The notes beneath the pieces were generated by a model. It searched no databases, had not been told where the DNA came from, and worked only from the letters and a program-made list of their open reading frames with translations. This document shows positions 17,541-26,586 of a stretch of 64,000 nt of DNA, piece by piece. A program made the position numbers and the translations under genes. The stretch spans positions 200,801-264,800 of the forward strand of contig NZ_LMNS01000038.1 of assembly GCF_001423405.1 (NCBI RefSeq), written 5' to 3'. Position 1 is the first letter of the stretch; each line of letters starts with the position of its first letter. The stretch comes from Methylobacterium sp. Leaf123. Lineage in GTDB: Bacteria > Pseudomonadota > Alphaproteobacteria > Rhizobiales > Beijerinckiaceae.

Positions 17541-18107
17541 TCAGTGCACCTGCCGTCCGGTGCCGCGGAGATGGCGGGCCAGCTCGTGGCCGACCTCGAC
17601 GGCGACCTCGTCGACGAGGCGGGCCAGGGGTGGATTGCGCAGGCCCGCGACCAATCCCTTCATCGCCGCGGCATGTTCGGCGAGGCGGTTGGCCTGCCGC
17701 TGCGCCTGATGGACCTCCGACTCGACCGGCCGGCGCCCCTCGGTCAGGTCGAAGGCGAGCCCCTGGGTTGTGAGGGCCCCCGTTTCGGGATCGCGCGTGC
17801 TTTTGCCCATCAGGCGCAGCCAGCGCGGACCGTCGGGGCCGGGACGCGTGCGGAACTCGGCCTCGAAGGGGCGTCCGTCGTCACCCGCCGCCCGCAGCAC
17901 GCTTTCCAGCCGGACGGCGTCCTCGGCCTCCACCGCCGACAGCGCCAGCGTCAGCGGCGCTCCGGCCGCCGAGGCTGCCGGCACGGCCAGGAGGCGGGCC
18001 AGGATCGGCGACAGGGCGAGCCGGTTGGAATTCGGATCATGGGCCCAGGCCCCGAGGCAGGCGGAGCCGGCGAAGGCAGAAGGAAGGTCAGGTTGGAAAG
18101 CCGTCAT
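17541..18107 (-). CDS. PAS-domain-like protein
   Basis: 188 residues with one PAS-like domain at about 15-125 (FAGSACLGAWAHD, LARLLAVP, FEAEFRTRPGPDGPRWLRLMG), then a helical region and no output domain. Similar stand-alone PAS proteins may act with separate kinases. The ligand is unknown. It diverges from the parA gene across 361 bp. Confidence 0.6.
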   Translation of the reverse strand: MTAFQPDLPSAFAGSACLGAWAHDPNSNRLALSPILARLLAVPAASAAGAPLTLALSAVEAEDAVRLESVLRAAGDDGRPFEAEFRTRPGPDGPRWLRLMGKSTRDPETGALTTQGLAFDLTEGRRPVESEVHQAQRQANRLAEHAAAMKGLVAGLRNPPLARLVDEVAVEVGHELARHLRGTGRQVH

Positions 18108-18468
18108 CTCAAGGCACCGGCATCACGACTCCAGGCACGCAAGACCGCAGGCCGGGACTCGTGGAGAGCCCCAGGACCGACCCGATGAGAGCAGGCTTCG
18201 CTGTCGGAACGGCGGAAGAACGCAATCTCAGGTAAATTATCTGCAGTCAAAATTGCCTTAGGTTATGATAGCGGAAGGCCACCGCTCTCGTAAAGCGCTC
18301 AGGTGGCGCGACGAACAAAACTCAACCTCAAGTCAACAAGACGCGGATGGAGAGCCGGCAACGGCCTTAACGGGCGGTTAACCATGTTGGGCGAAATCCG
18401 GGGTCTGGGCAGCCCCGGCATCACAGCACCGGCAGCCTGTCGAAACCGAGAACGGTGGGGTGGCCGGC
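18108..18468. other. 361-bp divergent intergenic region (PAS protein / parA)
   Basis: No gene seen. The central part (about 18230-18300) is AT-rich relative to the surroundings and probably holds promoter elements of the PAS gene. A perfect CtrA motif lies at 18367. Confidence 0.5.
18367..18382 (+). promoter_or_regulatory. CtrA-binding motif upstream of parA-like gene
   Basis: TTAA-CGGGCGG-TTAAC matches the full CtrA consensus TTAA-N7-TTAAC exactly. It is about 90 bp upstream of the ParA-like start. In this GC-rich DNA a chance full match in an intergenic region is uncommon. Confidence 0.6.
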
Positions 18469-19158
18469 ATGAAAGCAATCACGTTCGTCACGCAGAAGGG
18501 AGGCAGCGGCAAGAGCACCCTGTGCATCTCGCTCGCGGTCGCCGCACAGGAAGCCGGGCACGCGGTCTGCATCCTCGAGATGGACCGGCAGGCCACGATC
18601 ACCGACTGGCTCGATCACCGCACCGCCGACGGCCCCGAAGTGGCCCAGATCGACGCCACGCAGATCGACCTCGTGATGGAGCGGCTGGCGGAATCGTCCT
18701 ACGACTACGTCTTCATCGATACTCCCGGCATCGATTCCAACGGCACGCTCTCGGCGATCCGCGCGGCGGATCTGTGCATCATCCCCTGCCGGCCGACCCC
18801 CGCCGACCTGCGCGCCTTCAAGCCGACGCTCGCCGCCGTCTACCGCCTGGAGAAGAAGTTCGCCTTCGTCCTGAACCAGACTCCGCCGCGCTCCTACCGC
18901 ATCCGCGATGCCGCCGACGGGCTCGCGGTGCTCGGCATCCTGCCCGACGTCAACATCGTGGCGCGCAACGACCATCAGGACGCCATCGGCGTCGGCCAGG
19001 GCGTCACCGAATTCAATCCGAAGGGTCAGGCCGCGGGCGAAGTGCGCCGGCTGTGGAGCTGGATCGAGCGCCGCATGCAGGCGGCGGGACAGCGGACCCG
19101 CAAGGGAGCGGCCGCAGAGACGGCCAAGGATACGAGAAAGCATGTCAAGGCCGCCTAA
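18469..19158 (+). CDS. Orphan ParA-family ATPase
   Basis: 229 residues. The deviant Walker A is at 9-17 (QKGGSGKST, signature Lys10 and Lys15), with Walker A' EMDRQATITDW and Walker B YDYVFIDTPG. The protein resembles plasmid/VirC1-type ParA ATPases without an N-terminal DNA-binding domain, so DNA-binding regulation must come from the partner. The next gene overlaps it by 17 bp and encodes a ribbon-helix-helix protein. ATG 18469 is preferred over GTG 18460. It may position DNA or a protein cargo on the nucleoid; main chromosomal ParAB is expected elsewhere. Confidence 0.8.
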   Translation: MKAITFVTQKGGSGKSTLCISLAVAAQEAGHAVCILEMDRQATITDWLDHRTADGPEVAQIDATQIDLVMERLAESSYDYVFIDTPGIDSNGTLSAIRAADLCIIPCRPTPADLRAFKPTLAAVYRLEKKFAFVLNQTPPRSYRIRDAADGLAVLGILPDVNIVARNDHQDAIGVGQGVTEFNPKGQAAGEVRRLWSWIERRMQAAGQRTRKGAAAETAKDTRKHVKAA

Positions 19159-19495
19159 GCTCGACCTCGCCTCGATCGTCGCCTCCGCCGGCCCGGCCGG
19201 CGGGTCGCGGAAGGGCGCAGCCCGTTCGGCCGCGAAGGCGAACAGCCCATCGGGAGCGGAAATCGTCAGGCTCGATCTGGCGGCCTCCGCCGCGCCCGCA
19301 CGGGCCGGGACCCTCAAGGAGCGCGCCAAGCAGATGTCGGTCTATCTGGAGCCCCCGGTCTACGACCAGCTCCGGGATCTGGCCTATGCCGAGCGCACCA
19401 AGATGCACGCCCTGATGCTCGAAGCCCTCGACCTGCTGTTCAAGCAGCGCGGCGCCCGCTCGATCGAGCAGGTGCTGGGCGAGAACCCGCGCTGA
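19142..19495 (+). CDS. Ribbon-helix-helix partner of ParA
   Basis: 117 residues. The first 60 are Ala/Ser/Lys-rich and probably disordered, starting MSRPPKLDLASIV. A C-terminal RHH/Arc-like fold follows (QMSVYLEPPVYDQLRDLAY, then KMHALMLEALDLLFKQRG). In plasmid type Ib systems the small RHH centromere-binding protein uses a disordered basic N-terminus to stimulate ParA. The same arrangement is seen here, with a start inside the parA 3' end that implies coupling. Confidence 0.7.
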   Translation: MSRPPKLDLASIVASAGPAGGSRKGAARSAAKANSPSGAEIVRLDLAASAAPARAGTLKERAKQMSVYLEPPVYDQLRDLAYAERTKMHALMLEALDLLFKQRGARSIEQVLGENPR

Positions 19496-19756
19496 GAGGG
19501 GCGGCGGCCCTTCGCCGTGATGGGCCCATGACCATGCGCCGCGCAGCGTTCCTCTCGAGTCCTTGAGACTTATCTGCGCGCAACGCCTCGGCGCTCCCGC
19601 GACCCGACCACCCGTTCAGCCTTCCTTTACCGCGTCCGGACGATCCTCTGGGGACGGCCGGACGTCTGTTCCGGCTCGGCGTAGCGTATCCCCTGAGGCC
19701 CAGCTTTCCGCGGCCTTGCGGGAACCTGTGGCGTAGGCGGGGAGCGGGCGAGCGAC

Positions 19757-21160
19757 ATGACTCATGTCATGCCACGGGATTTGGCATCGATCAGAACGGC
19801 CGCGGACGCTCCGACGCGGGGTGCGGCGGTGGTTCTGCGACCGGCTCTGCAGCTCCTGGCGGTCTGCGCGGTGGCGCTGACGACCGCCAACTGCGCCAAC
19901 AATCCGGCCAAGTTCGCGGGCGGCGCGTCCTCGGGCAGCGAGATCGATCCGAAATACGGGGTGAAGGCGAGCCGCCGCCTCTACAACGAGGGCGACGTGA
20001 TCCCGAAGGGGGGCGGACGGCGCTTCTCGGGCAAGCCCTACGTGGTGGCGGGCAAGACCTATGTGCCGCGCGAGGATGCCCGCGGCTATGTGCGTGAGGG
20101 CCTCGCCTCCTGGTACGGCAGCGCCTTCCATGGCCGCGTGACCGCCAACGGCGAAGTCTTCGACCGCCACTCCATCGCCGCCGCACATCCCACGCTGCCG
20201 CTGCCGAGCTATGTCCGGGTGACCAACCTCGACAACGGCCACTCGATGATCCTGCGCGTCAACGACCGTGGCCCCTACCATGCCGGCCGTCTCATGGACG
20301 TGTCGGAGGAAGCGGCCCGCGCGCTGGAATTCCACCGCAAGGGCACGGCGCGGGTGCGCGTCGAGTATGCCGGCAAGGCCTCGGTCGCCGGCAGCGACGA
20401 TCGCAAGCTGCTCGCAACCCTGCGCACCGATGGTCGCCCCGCCGCCATCGGGCGCGCGCCGGTGATGATGGCCGATCTCGGTCCCTCCGAGCCCGAGGCC
20501 GCGCCCGAGCGGCTCGAACGCGCCTCCCGCGCACTCGCCTTCCGCCCGGCGGGCGAGCGCGATGACGACGCGCCGGAGACCGCGGCCCCGGTCACGCGCC
20601 CGGCCCGGACTGCGCCGGTCGTGCTGGCCAGCGCCGCCGTCGCCGTACCGGCGGCGTTGCAGCCGACCGCCGCCCGCGCCGCGCCGTTCCGCCCGGCTCC
20701 GGTGGCGCTCGCCGCCGCCCCGGCCAAGCCGGCGATCGAGCCGCGCCGCATGATGGCCGAAACCGGCCGCTCCGCGCAGGCGGCCCATGGCCGGCACAAG
20801 GATGCTACGGTTCCGGCCCCGACGCGCTTGGCCGCCGCTCCGGTGAAGGGCGCCTCCGTGCCGGTCCGTACCGCGCAAGCGGTGCCGATGAAGGCGGCCA
20901 CCAAGACGCCGGTCCCGCAATTGGCCGCCGCCGGCCCCGTCAAGGGCGCGCCCAAGCCCACCGGCAAAGCCGCGGCGCCCGAACCCGCCTCGCGTATGGC
21001 GGCGATGCCGCCCACCTCGAAACAGGCGATCGCCAAGCTCGCCAGCACGGCCCCGAGCACCAAGCCCGCCGCCAAGACGGCCACCAAGACAGCCGTCGCC
21101 CAGGCGTCCGGCCCGTCCGGCAGCAAGGCGAAACGCTCCCAGGTGGCGGCAGCGAACTGA
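19757..21160 (+). CDS. rlpA: RlpA-like lytic transglycosylase lipoprotein
   Basis: 467 residues. A lipoprotein signal ends at TTANC (lipidated Cys46). The RlpA double-psi beta-barrel is at about 113-200: ASWYGSAFHGRVTANGE, AAAHPTLPLPSYVRVTN and RVNDRGPYHAGRLMDVS, including catalytic-type Asp and His positions. The remaining 260 residues are an Ala/Pro/Lys-rich low-complexity tail with no SPOR domain, unlike E. coli RlpA. The tail may span peptidoglycan. ATG 19757 and ATG 19769 are both possible. The 261 bp upstream hold no gene. Confidence 0.85.
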   Translation: MTHVMPRDLASIRTAADAPTRGAAVVLRPALQLLAVCAVALTTANCANNPAKFAGGASSGSEIDPKYGVKASRRLYNEGDVIPKGGGRRFSGKPYVVAGKTYVPREDARGYVREGLASWYGSAFHGRVTANGEVFDRHSIAAAHPTLPLPSYVRVTNLDNGHSMILRVNDRGPYHAGRLMDVSEEAARALEFHRKGTARVRVEYAGKASVAGSDDRKLLATLRTDGRPAAIGRAPVMMADLGPSEPEAAPERLERASRALAFRPAGERDDDAPETAAPVTRPARTAPVVLASAAVAVPAALQPTAARAAPFRPAPVALAAAPAKPAIEPRRMMAETGRSAQAAHGRHKDATVPAPTRLAAAPVKGASVPVRTAQAVPMKAATKTPVPQLAAAGPVKGAPKPTGKAAAPEPASRMAAMPPTSKQAIAKLASTAPSTKPAAKTATKTAVAQASGPSGSKAKRSQVAAAN

Positions 21161-21537
21161 CGCCGCCCCGCCTCAAGCGGCGAGGGTGAACACGCCGAGC
21201 CCGTCGCGGACCGCCTCCAGCGTGTCCGCGGTCAGGCGTCGCGCCCGTTTCGTCCCGTCGCGCAGGAGGTCGAGCACGTCATCCGGGCGCTGCGCCAACG
21301 CGGCCCGGAGCTGGCGAAGGGGCGTGAAGGAAGGCTTCCAGCCGCGCCTTGACCGCCGTGAGGGGAGACCTGCCGGAATGACGCTGCCTGCCGCTCCACG
21401 GCGGCAGGGTTCGTCTGTCATGACCGAACGATGCCGCTCCCTAGAGGGAGCGCCACCACAGCGAGACGGGCCGGTGCACAGCGTCGGTCATGCCGCCTCG
21501 TATCACCGGCTGAGGGATTCGACCAAGGCGGGAAACG
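21161..21537. other. 377-bp intergenic region with gene remnant
   Basis: Apart from the TrpRS-like fragment at 21176-21328, nothing recognisable is seen. It separates two convergent genes. Confidence 0.4.
21176..21328 (-). pseudogene. possible C-terminal remnant of tryptophanyl-tRNA synthetase
   Basis: Within an 82-codon frame, the last 51 codons read FTPLRQLRAALAQRPDDVL, LLRDGTKRARRLTADTLEAV and RDGLGVF. This resembles the helical C-terminus of TrpRS (spaced DGxxRAR...A..TL..VR..LGF). No HIGH or KMSKS part is nearby. It is most simply a leftover fragment, but the similarity is short and judged by eye; an unrelated small protein is possible. Confidence 0.35.
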
Positions 21538-23439
21538 TCACTCGGCCTTGGCGTTGACTTCAAGCTTGTCGAGGACCGCCGCCGGGGTCGGGGCGGTGCT
21601 GACATCGACCATGCCGAGGCCCTCGCCGCTCTTCGCCTTGGCGCTGATCGAGAGGGTGCCGGGCTTGGCGACGAACTTGCCCATCGCCGCGCCGATCGCC
21701 TTGGCGGCAGCCGAGTTGCCGAGGATCACCGGTACGCCGATCACGCTCGCGGTGACGTATTCCTTGCGCAGCTCGTCGGGCTTGAGGCTCAGCACCTTCG
21801 CCTGGGCGTCGATGAAGCGCTCGAACAGGCCGCCATTCTCCAGCGTCAGATCCAGCGCCTTAGCGGTGGCCGAGAGCATGGCGAAGCCCGAGACCGCGGC
21901 ATCGGGATCGAACACCTCGGGGCCGATACCACCGAGCGTGGCGGCGAGGTGGAGGCGGCCCATATTCTTGCCGGAGAGCGACAGCCCCTTGAAGCTCAGC
22001 TCCCGCTTGTCCTCGCTCCACGTGGTGTCGGCCGTGGCGTCGAGATCGAGGTCGCGGTAGCCGTAGAGGCCGAGCGAGCCGAGACCGGGGACGCCCTCGA
22101 CGGCGGAGGCCGGCATGGTGAGGCCGGTCAGGGTGAAGCGGGTCTCGGTCGGCACGCCGTCCTTGGGCGGCCCGAAGCTCATGCTGGCGCCGCGCAGGCC
22201 GATATGGAGCGGCGGAAGCGGGACCAGCTTCGCCGCCTTGAGCGGATCGCGCGGGGCGGCCGGGTTGGGGGCCACCGCCACCTGCGCGAGATCGAGCCCG
22301 AGATCGGACAGGGTCAGCGTGCCGATGACCGGCGTCAGGCGGCGCAGCTCCGCCTCCTGCAGGTCCGGCGCCGGAGCGTCCCCCTTGGCGAGATCGGTGC
22401 CGGCCGGGAGCGGTGCCTTCGCGAGACGGCGCAGAGCGGCGATGGTCGGCTCCAGGGAGAAGCCGGTGAGCGAGAGGCGGGCGATCTTGCCCTGTGCTTC
22501 CTTGGCGCCGAAGCCGATCTCGGCGAGGGTGATGCCGGCCTCAGCTCCGCCCGCATAGCTCATGCGGCCGATGCTGAAGGAAAACGGGTCGTCGCCCTTC
22601 ACCTCCTTCACGGTCAGGTCCGTCGCCTCGAGGCTGCCGACCGAGACCGATTCGGCGAGATCCGCGAGCAGGCCGGCGGAGCGGGCGCGCTTGGCTCGGT
22701 CGTCCTCGGCCAAGCCGCCATCGCCCAACGCCTCCACGGCGCCGCGCCAGGTCGCCGGCGTCTGGCGTCCGGCGAGGTCGCGGCCGGTCAGGCGGGCGAT
22801 CGACACCGTGGTGCCACGCTCGTCGATGAAGGCGATGTTTTCGACGGCGAGCGCCACACAGAGGCGCTGAAGCGGACTGCTCGCATCGCCGGCCTCGCTG
22901 TAGAGGCGGGCCAGCGCGGTGAGATCGACCTCCTCGGCGCGGATGCGGCCATAGCTGCCGCTGCCCGCCTGCGGCGCGCCCTCCACGGAGAGCGTCGCGC
23001 CGGCCGCGGTCAATTCGCTGATGCGCCCCGCCCGGATCGTGCGCGCGGCCACGTCGCGGTAGGTCACGACCTGCCGCCGGTCGCGGTCGCGGCGCTCCAC
23101 GCGCAGCTCCGGCATGGTGAGGCTGCCGGCATCGAGACGCTGGAGCCGGGCGGGCCACAGATCTTTGGCCGGATCCTTCGCGTCCTTGGCGTCGGCCTTG
23201 AAGATCGCGAGCAGATCATCGCGGGAGAGGCGCGTGCCGCTCACCGTGACCTTCGGCGCGGTGACGAGCGTGTCGCCGAAGGCGAGGCTCACATTGTCGA
23301 GGACGAGATCCTGGACCGCGGACGCCGCCTCCTGGGCGACAGCCGGCGCCGAGGGCGCGGGCCCTGTCAGCAGCGCGACCGCGCAAGCCGAGGCAAGCAG
23401 TGCCCGCATGAGGACGGGACGGCGCGTCGATGACGTCAT
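21538..23439 (-). CDS. Exported protein of unknown function (633 residues)
   Basis: Starts MTSSTRRPVLMRALLA. The signal peptide is cleaved near residue 36 (APAVAQ). The mature protein is built of repeating beta-rich segments of the type 'layer', such as QDLVLDNVSLAFGD, GTLTLSDLGLDLAQV and LSFKGLSLSGKNMGRLHL. This suggests a long repetitive beta structure, perhaps of AsmA/DUF748 or translocation-like type. I recognise no catalytic motif. ATG 23409 is an alternative start. It is transcribed away from erpA with 250 bp between, so it has its own promoter. Confidence 0.6.
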   Translation of the reverse strand: MTSSTRRPVLMRALLASACAVALLTGPAPSAPAVAQEAASAVQDLVLDNVSLAFGDTLVTAPKVTVSGTRLSRDDLLAIFKADAKDAKDPAKDLWPARLQRLDAGSLTMPELRVERRDRDRRQVVTYRDVAARTIRAGRISELTAAGATLSVEGAPQAGSGSYGRIRAEEVDLTALARLYSEAGDASSPLQRLCVALAVENIAFIDERGTTVSIARLTGRDLAGRQTPATWRGAVEALGDGGLAEDDRAKRARSAGLLADLAESVSVGSLEATDLTVKEVKGDDPFSFSIGRMSYAGGAEAGITLAEIGFGAKEAQGKIARLSLTGFSLEPTIAALRRLAKAPLPAGTDLAKGDAPAPDLQEAELRRLTPVIGTLTLSDLGLDLAQVAVAPNPAAPRDPLKAAKLVPLPPLHIGLRGASMSFGPPKDGVPTETRFTLTGLTMPASAVEGVPGLGSLGLYGYRDLDLDATADTTWSEDKRELSFKGLSLSGKNMGRLHLAATLGGIGPEVFDPDAAVSGFAMLSATAKALDLTLENGGLFERFIDAQAKVLSLKPDELRKEYVTASVIGVPVILGNSAAAKAIGAAMGKFVAKPGTLSISAKAKSGEGLGMVDVSTAPTPAAVLDKLEVNAKAE

Positions 23440-23689
23440 GGCTGGATCAGATCGCAGGCTGGCGGGAGATCGGGCGGGAAATCGAGAATGGGCCGTGTGA
23501 CGTCCATCCCTGCCGGTTTTCCACAGGCGTGGCAATTGCGCCGGTGCCACGGCAGGGCCATCGCGCGAAGCCGCCTAGGCCGCTTCGCGGCGCGACAGCC
23601 CCACGAACCGAGACTGTCCGCGGAGGCGGCCGTCGGCGCTTGAGGCCGGAACAGCGATCGTGTTCGCCTCCGATGACCGGGTCGCGCCC

Positions 23690-24016
23690 TCAGATTGCGA
23701 AGGAGGTGCCGCAACCGCAGGAAGCGGTGGCGAGCGGGTTCTCGATCTTGAAGGATTGGCCGATCAGGTCGTTCACGAAGTCGATGGTCGCGCCGCCCAT
23801 ATATTCGAGCGAGACCGGATCGACGAGCACGGTGGCGCCGTCACGCTCGATCACCACGTCGTCGCCCTCACGGTCGCGGGTGATGTCGAAGGCGTAGGAA
23901 AAGCCCGAGCAGCCGCCGCCGTTCACGCTGATGCGCAGCGACGAGCCGGGGGGCTCGGCACCCATGATCTCGTTGATCCGCTTGGCGGCGCGGGCGGTGA
24001 GGTTGATGTCGGCCAT
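23690..24016 (-). CDS. erpA: Iron-sulfur cluster insertion protein ErpA
   Basis: A 108-residue A-type carrier with all three cluster-binding cysteines, Cys36 (NGGGCSGFSYAF), Cys100 and Cys102 (ASCGCGTSF). It hands 2Fe-2S or 4Fe-4S clusters to target apoproteins in the cytosol. Its length and the N-terminal INLTARAAKRINEIM fit ErpA/IscA. It stands alone, divergent from dgt, with a strong palindrome between them; it is not part of a suf or isc operon here. Confidence 0.9.
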   Translation of the reverse strand: MADINLTARAAKRINEIMGAEPPGSSLRISVNGGGCSGFSYAFDITRDREGDDVVIERDGATVLVDPVSLEYMGGATIDFVNDLIGQSFKIENPLATASCGCGTSFAI

Positions 24017-24053
24017 CGTGGCGCGGCCCCGTTTCTCGAACCGGTGTCGTGAA

Positions 24054-24084
24054 GGTGAAGCCTGCGATTGTCGCGGGCTTCACC
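24054..24084. promoter_or_regulatory. near-perfect 31-bp palindrome between erpA and dgt
   Basis: GGTGAAGCC...GGCTTCACC with an inner GCGA-TTG-TCGC gives 13 paired positions plus one wobble around a 3-nt loop. It lies 38 bp upstream of the erpA start and 64 bp before dgt, where an operator shared by both genes would be expected. Confidence 0.5.
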
Positions 24085-24147
24085 CGACCCAAGATATGGG
24101 GTGCGAGGGCCGGCCGCAACGCGGCTGCGAAAGGAAGGATTGTGCAG

Positions 24148-25395
24148 GTGCGGCAGAACGGCGAGCGCTGGCGGGCGCCCTACGCCACCGATCCGGCGGC
24201 GACCCGCGGGCGGCTGATCCCCGAGGCGTTCTCGCCGACGCGCAGCGACTTCCAGCGCGACCGTGACCGGATCATCCACTCCACCGCCTTCCGGCGCCTG
24301 AAGCACAAGACGCAGGTCTTCGTGCATCACGAGGGCGACCATTACCGCACCCGGCTCACCCACAGCCTGGAGGTGAGCCAGATCGCCCGGGCGCTCGCCC
24401 GCGCGCTCGGCCTCGACGAGGATCTCGCGGAGGCGCTAGCGCTGAGCCACGACCTCGGCCACACCTGCTTCGGCCATACCGGCGAGGACGCGCTGCACGC
24501 CTGCATGGCGGAGTACGGCGGCTTCGACCACAACGCTCAGGCGTTGCGCATCGTCACCCGGCTCGAGCGGCGCTATGCCGGATTCGACGGGCTCAACCTG
24601 ACCTGGGAGACGCTGGAGGGGCTGGTCAAACATAACGGCCCGCTCCTCGACGCCTCCGGCGCGCCGGTCCGGCGCCACGCCGCCGACGGCATCCCGGCGG
24701 CGGTTCTGGAGTACAACGCCGGCAACGACCTCGAACTGTCGTGCTTCGCCGGCCCGGAGGCGCAGGGCGCGGCACTCGCCGACGACATCGCCTACGACGC
24801 GCACGACCTCGATGACGGCTTGCGGGCCGGGCTGTTCGATCTTTCCGACCTCACGACCGTGCCGTTCCTGGCCGGGTTGCTCGACGAGATCGACACCCTG
24901 CATCCCGGCCTGGAGCCGTCGCGAAAGATCCACGAGTTGGCGCGCCGGGTCATCACCCGCTTCGTCGAGGACGTGATCCGCGAGAGCGAGGCGCGCATCG
25001 CCGCGCTGGCGCCGGGCAGCGTCGGCGACATCCGCGCCGCGCACGAGCCGGTCATCGCCTTCTCGCCGGCCATCGCCACGGCGGATGCCGACATCAAGCG
25101 CTTCCTGTTCGCGCGGATGTACCGCCACCCCGAGGTGATGGCGGTGCGGGCCAAGGCCGCGACCATCGTCGACGACCTGTTCTCGGCCTTCCGGGCAGAC
25201 CCCGCGCGGATGCCCGCCGAATGGTCGGAGGGGCTGGAGAATGCCAGCGAGGCCCGCATCGCCCGGCGCATCGCCGACTACATCGCCGGCATGACCGACA
25301 CCTACGCGGTGCTGGAGCACGGCCGGCTGTTTGCTGCGACGCCCAACCTGCATTGGAGCCCGCCGAGCCGCGGCCTGCCGCTGACGGACCCGTGA
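24148..25395 (+). CDS. dgt: Deoxyguanosinetriphosphate triphosphohydrolase-like protein
   Basis: A 415-residue HD-domain enzyme that hydrolyses dNTPs to nucleoside and triphosphate. Motifs: TAFRRLKHKTQVF, metal ligand His72 in RTRLTHSLEV, and His101-Asp102 in ALSHDLGHTCFGHTGE. I chose GTG 24148 because AAGGAAGG lies nine bases upstream; a longer frame runs into the palindrome. The length fits the 'dGTPase-like, type 2' group common in alphaproteobacteria. It converges on the Gly-rich gene 27 bp away. Confidence 0.88.
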   Translation: MRQNGERWRAPYATDPAATRGRLIPEAFSPTRSDFQRDRDRIIHSTAFRRLKHKTQVFVHHEGDHYRTRLTHSLEVSQIARALARALGLDEDLAEALALSHDLGHTCFGHTGEDALHACMAEYGGFDHNAQALRIVTRLERRYAGFDGLNLTWETLEGLVKHNGPLLDASGAPVRRHAADGIPAAVLEYNAGNDLELSCFAGPEAQGAALADDIAYDAHDLDDGLRAGLFDLSDLTTVPFLAGLLDEIDTLHPGLEPSRKIHELARRVITRFVEDVIRESEARIAALAPGSVGDIRAAHEPVIAFSPAIATADADIKRFLFARMYRHPEVMAVRAKAATIVDDLFSAFRADPARMPAEWSEGLENASEARIARRIADYIAGMTDTYAVLEHGRLFAATPNLHWSPPSRGLPLTDP

Positions 25396-25422
25396 GGCCC
25401 CGCCAGCGTCAGACTTACGCTC

Positions 25423-25980
25423 TTATTCGCAGATGCAGCCCGCGCCGTAGCCGGTGTTGTAGACCGGCGCGTAGCCGTGGCTGACGGGCGCGTAACCGTA
25501 GCCATAGGCCGGTGCCGCATAGCCGTAGGCGGGCGCGCCGTAGTCGTAGCCGTAACCACCCCAACCGGTGCCGCCGCTCAGCGCGCCGCCGGCGAGGCCG
25601 AGGCCCAGACCCAGCCCGGCGCCGGCCAGACCGATCCCGGCCCCCGCGAGGCCGAGGCCGGCACCCCGGCCGTAGCCGTAGCCGCGACCGTAGAAGCCGC
25701 GCGCGGCGTGGCCGCGATAGCCGAAGCCGTGATGGCCATAGCCGCGAGCCCCGAAGCCGCGATGCCCGAAGCCGCCGCGCGGGCCGGCAAACCCGCCGCG
25801 ATAGCCACCGAAGCGGCCGGCATGATTGAAGCGGGCGCCGTAGCCGTGATGGCCGAGGCCGCCATGGTGGCGGCCGCCGCCGACATACCCGCCATGACCG
25901 CCGAAATCGCGGGCCCCGGCGGTTGCGGGCGCGAGGATCAGGGTGGCGAGGGCCGTGGCGGCGAGGGCGAAGGACTTCAT
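25423..25980 (-). CDS. Exported Gly/Tyr-rich protein
   Basis: 185 residues with a signal peptide (MKSFALAATALATLILAPA, cleaved near GA-RDF). The rest is Gly, Tyr, His and Arg repeats (GGYRGGF, GHRGFGARGYGHH, YGYAAPAYGYGYAP), ending GAGCICE with two Cys. There is a GGAGA eight bases before ATG 25980. Composition suggests a disordered or surface-exposed polymer-like protein. Similar Gly/Tyr/His-rich short exported proteins are common in Methylobacterium and Bradyrhizobium; their function is unknown. Confidence 0.7.
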   Translation of the reverse strand: MKSFALAATALATLILAPATAGARDFGGHGGYVGGGRHHGGLGHHGYGARFNHAGRFGGYRGGFAGPRGGFGHRGFGARGYGHHGFGYRGHAARGFYGRGYGYGRGAGLGLAGAGIGLAGAGLGLGLGLAGGALSGGTGWGGYGYDYGAPAYGYAAPAYGYGYAPVSHGYAPVYNTGYGAGCICE

Positions 25981-26124
25981 CGAGGCAGTCTCCATGCAGG
26001 ATCTTGCCTCGACAACGCCGCCGTTCGCGCCCTGCGTGCAACGCTGCATTCTACCGAGAGAGCTGCTTGTCCCCGCGCGAAAGGCGGCATGGGACACGCA
26101 TGGGGCCAGATGACGGAGGATTGA

Positions 26125-26586
26125 TTGAGCGCCGACCGCACCACCCCGCGCGAGACCCGCGCCGCCTATCCCCGGCTCGTGCCGCTGACGACGCGCTGGG
26201 GCGACAACGACGTCTACGGACACGTCAACAATGTCGTCTACTACGCCTTCTTCGACACGGCGGTGAACGGGATCCTGGTGGAAGCGGGCGCCCTCGACAT
26301 CGCCCGCTCCCCCGTCATCGGCCTCGTGGCGGAGACGGGCTGCCGCTACTTCGCCCCGGTCGCCTTCCCCGATCGGATCACCGCCGGCGTGCGGGTGGCC
26401 CATCTCGGCCGCAGCAGCGTGCGCTACGAGATCGCGATCTTTCGCGAGGACGAAGGGGAGGCCGCCGCGCAGGGGCATTTCGTCCACGTGTATGTCGACC
26501 GGGAGACGCGCCGGCCGGTGCCTCTGCCGGAGCCGCTTCGGGCGGTGCTGACGGAACTCGCGGTCGGCCCGGCGGAGGCGCCGTGA
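26125..26586 (+). CDS. Acyl-CoA thioesterase (4-hydroxybenzoyl-CoA thioesterase family)
   Basis: A 153-residue hotdog-fold thioesterase. The RWGDNDVYGHVNNVVYYAFF motif carries the active-site Asp/Glu region of the 4HBT family (WxDxDxxGHVNN). The start is TTG 26125 with GGAGGA five bases before. It hydrolyses an acyl-CoA; the acyl group is not predictable. It lies 94 bp before argS and could share its promoter. Confidence 0.8.
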   Translation: MSADRTTPRETRAAYPRLVPLTTRWGDNDVYGHVNNVVYYAFFDTAVNGILVEAGALDIARSPVIGLVAETGCRYFAPVAFPDRITAGVRVAHLGRSSVRYEIAIFREDEGEAAAQGHFVHVYVDRETRRPVPLPEPLRAVLTELAVGPAEAP

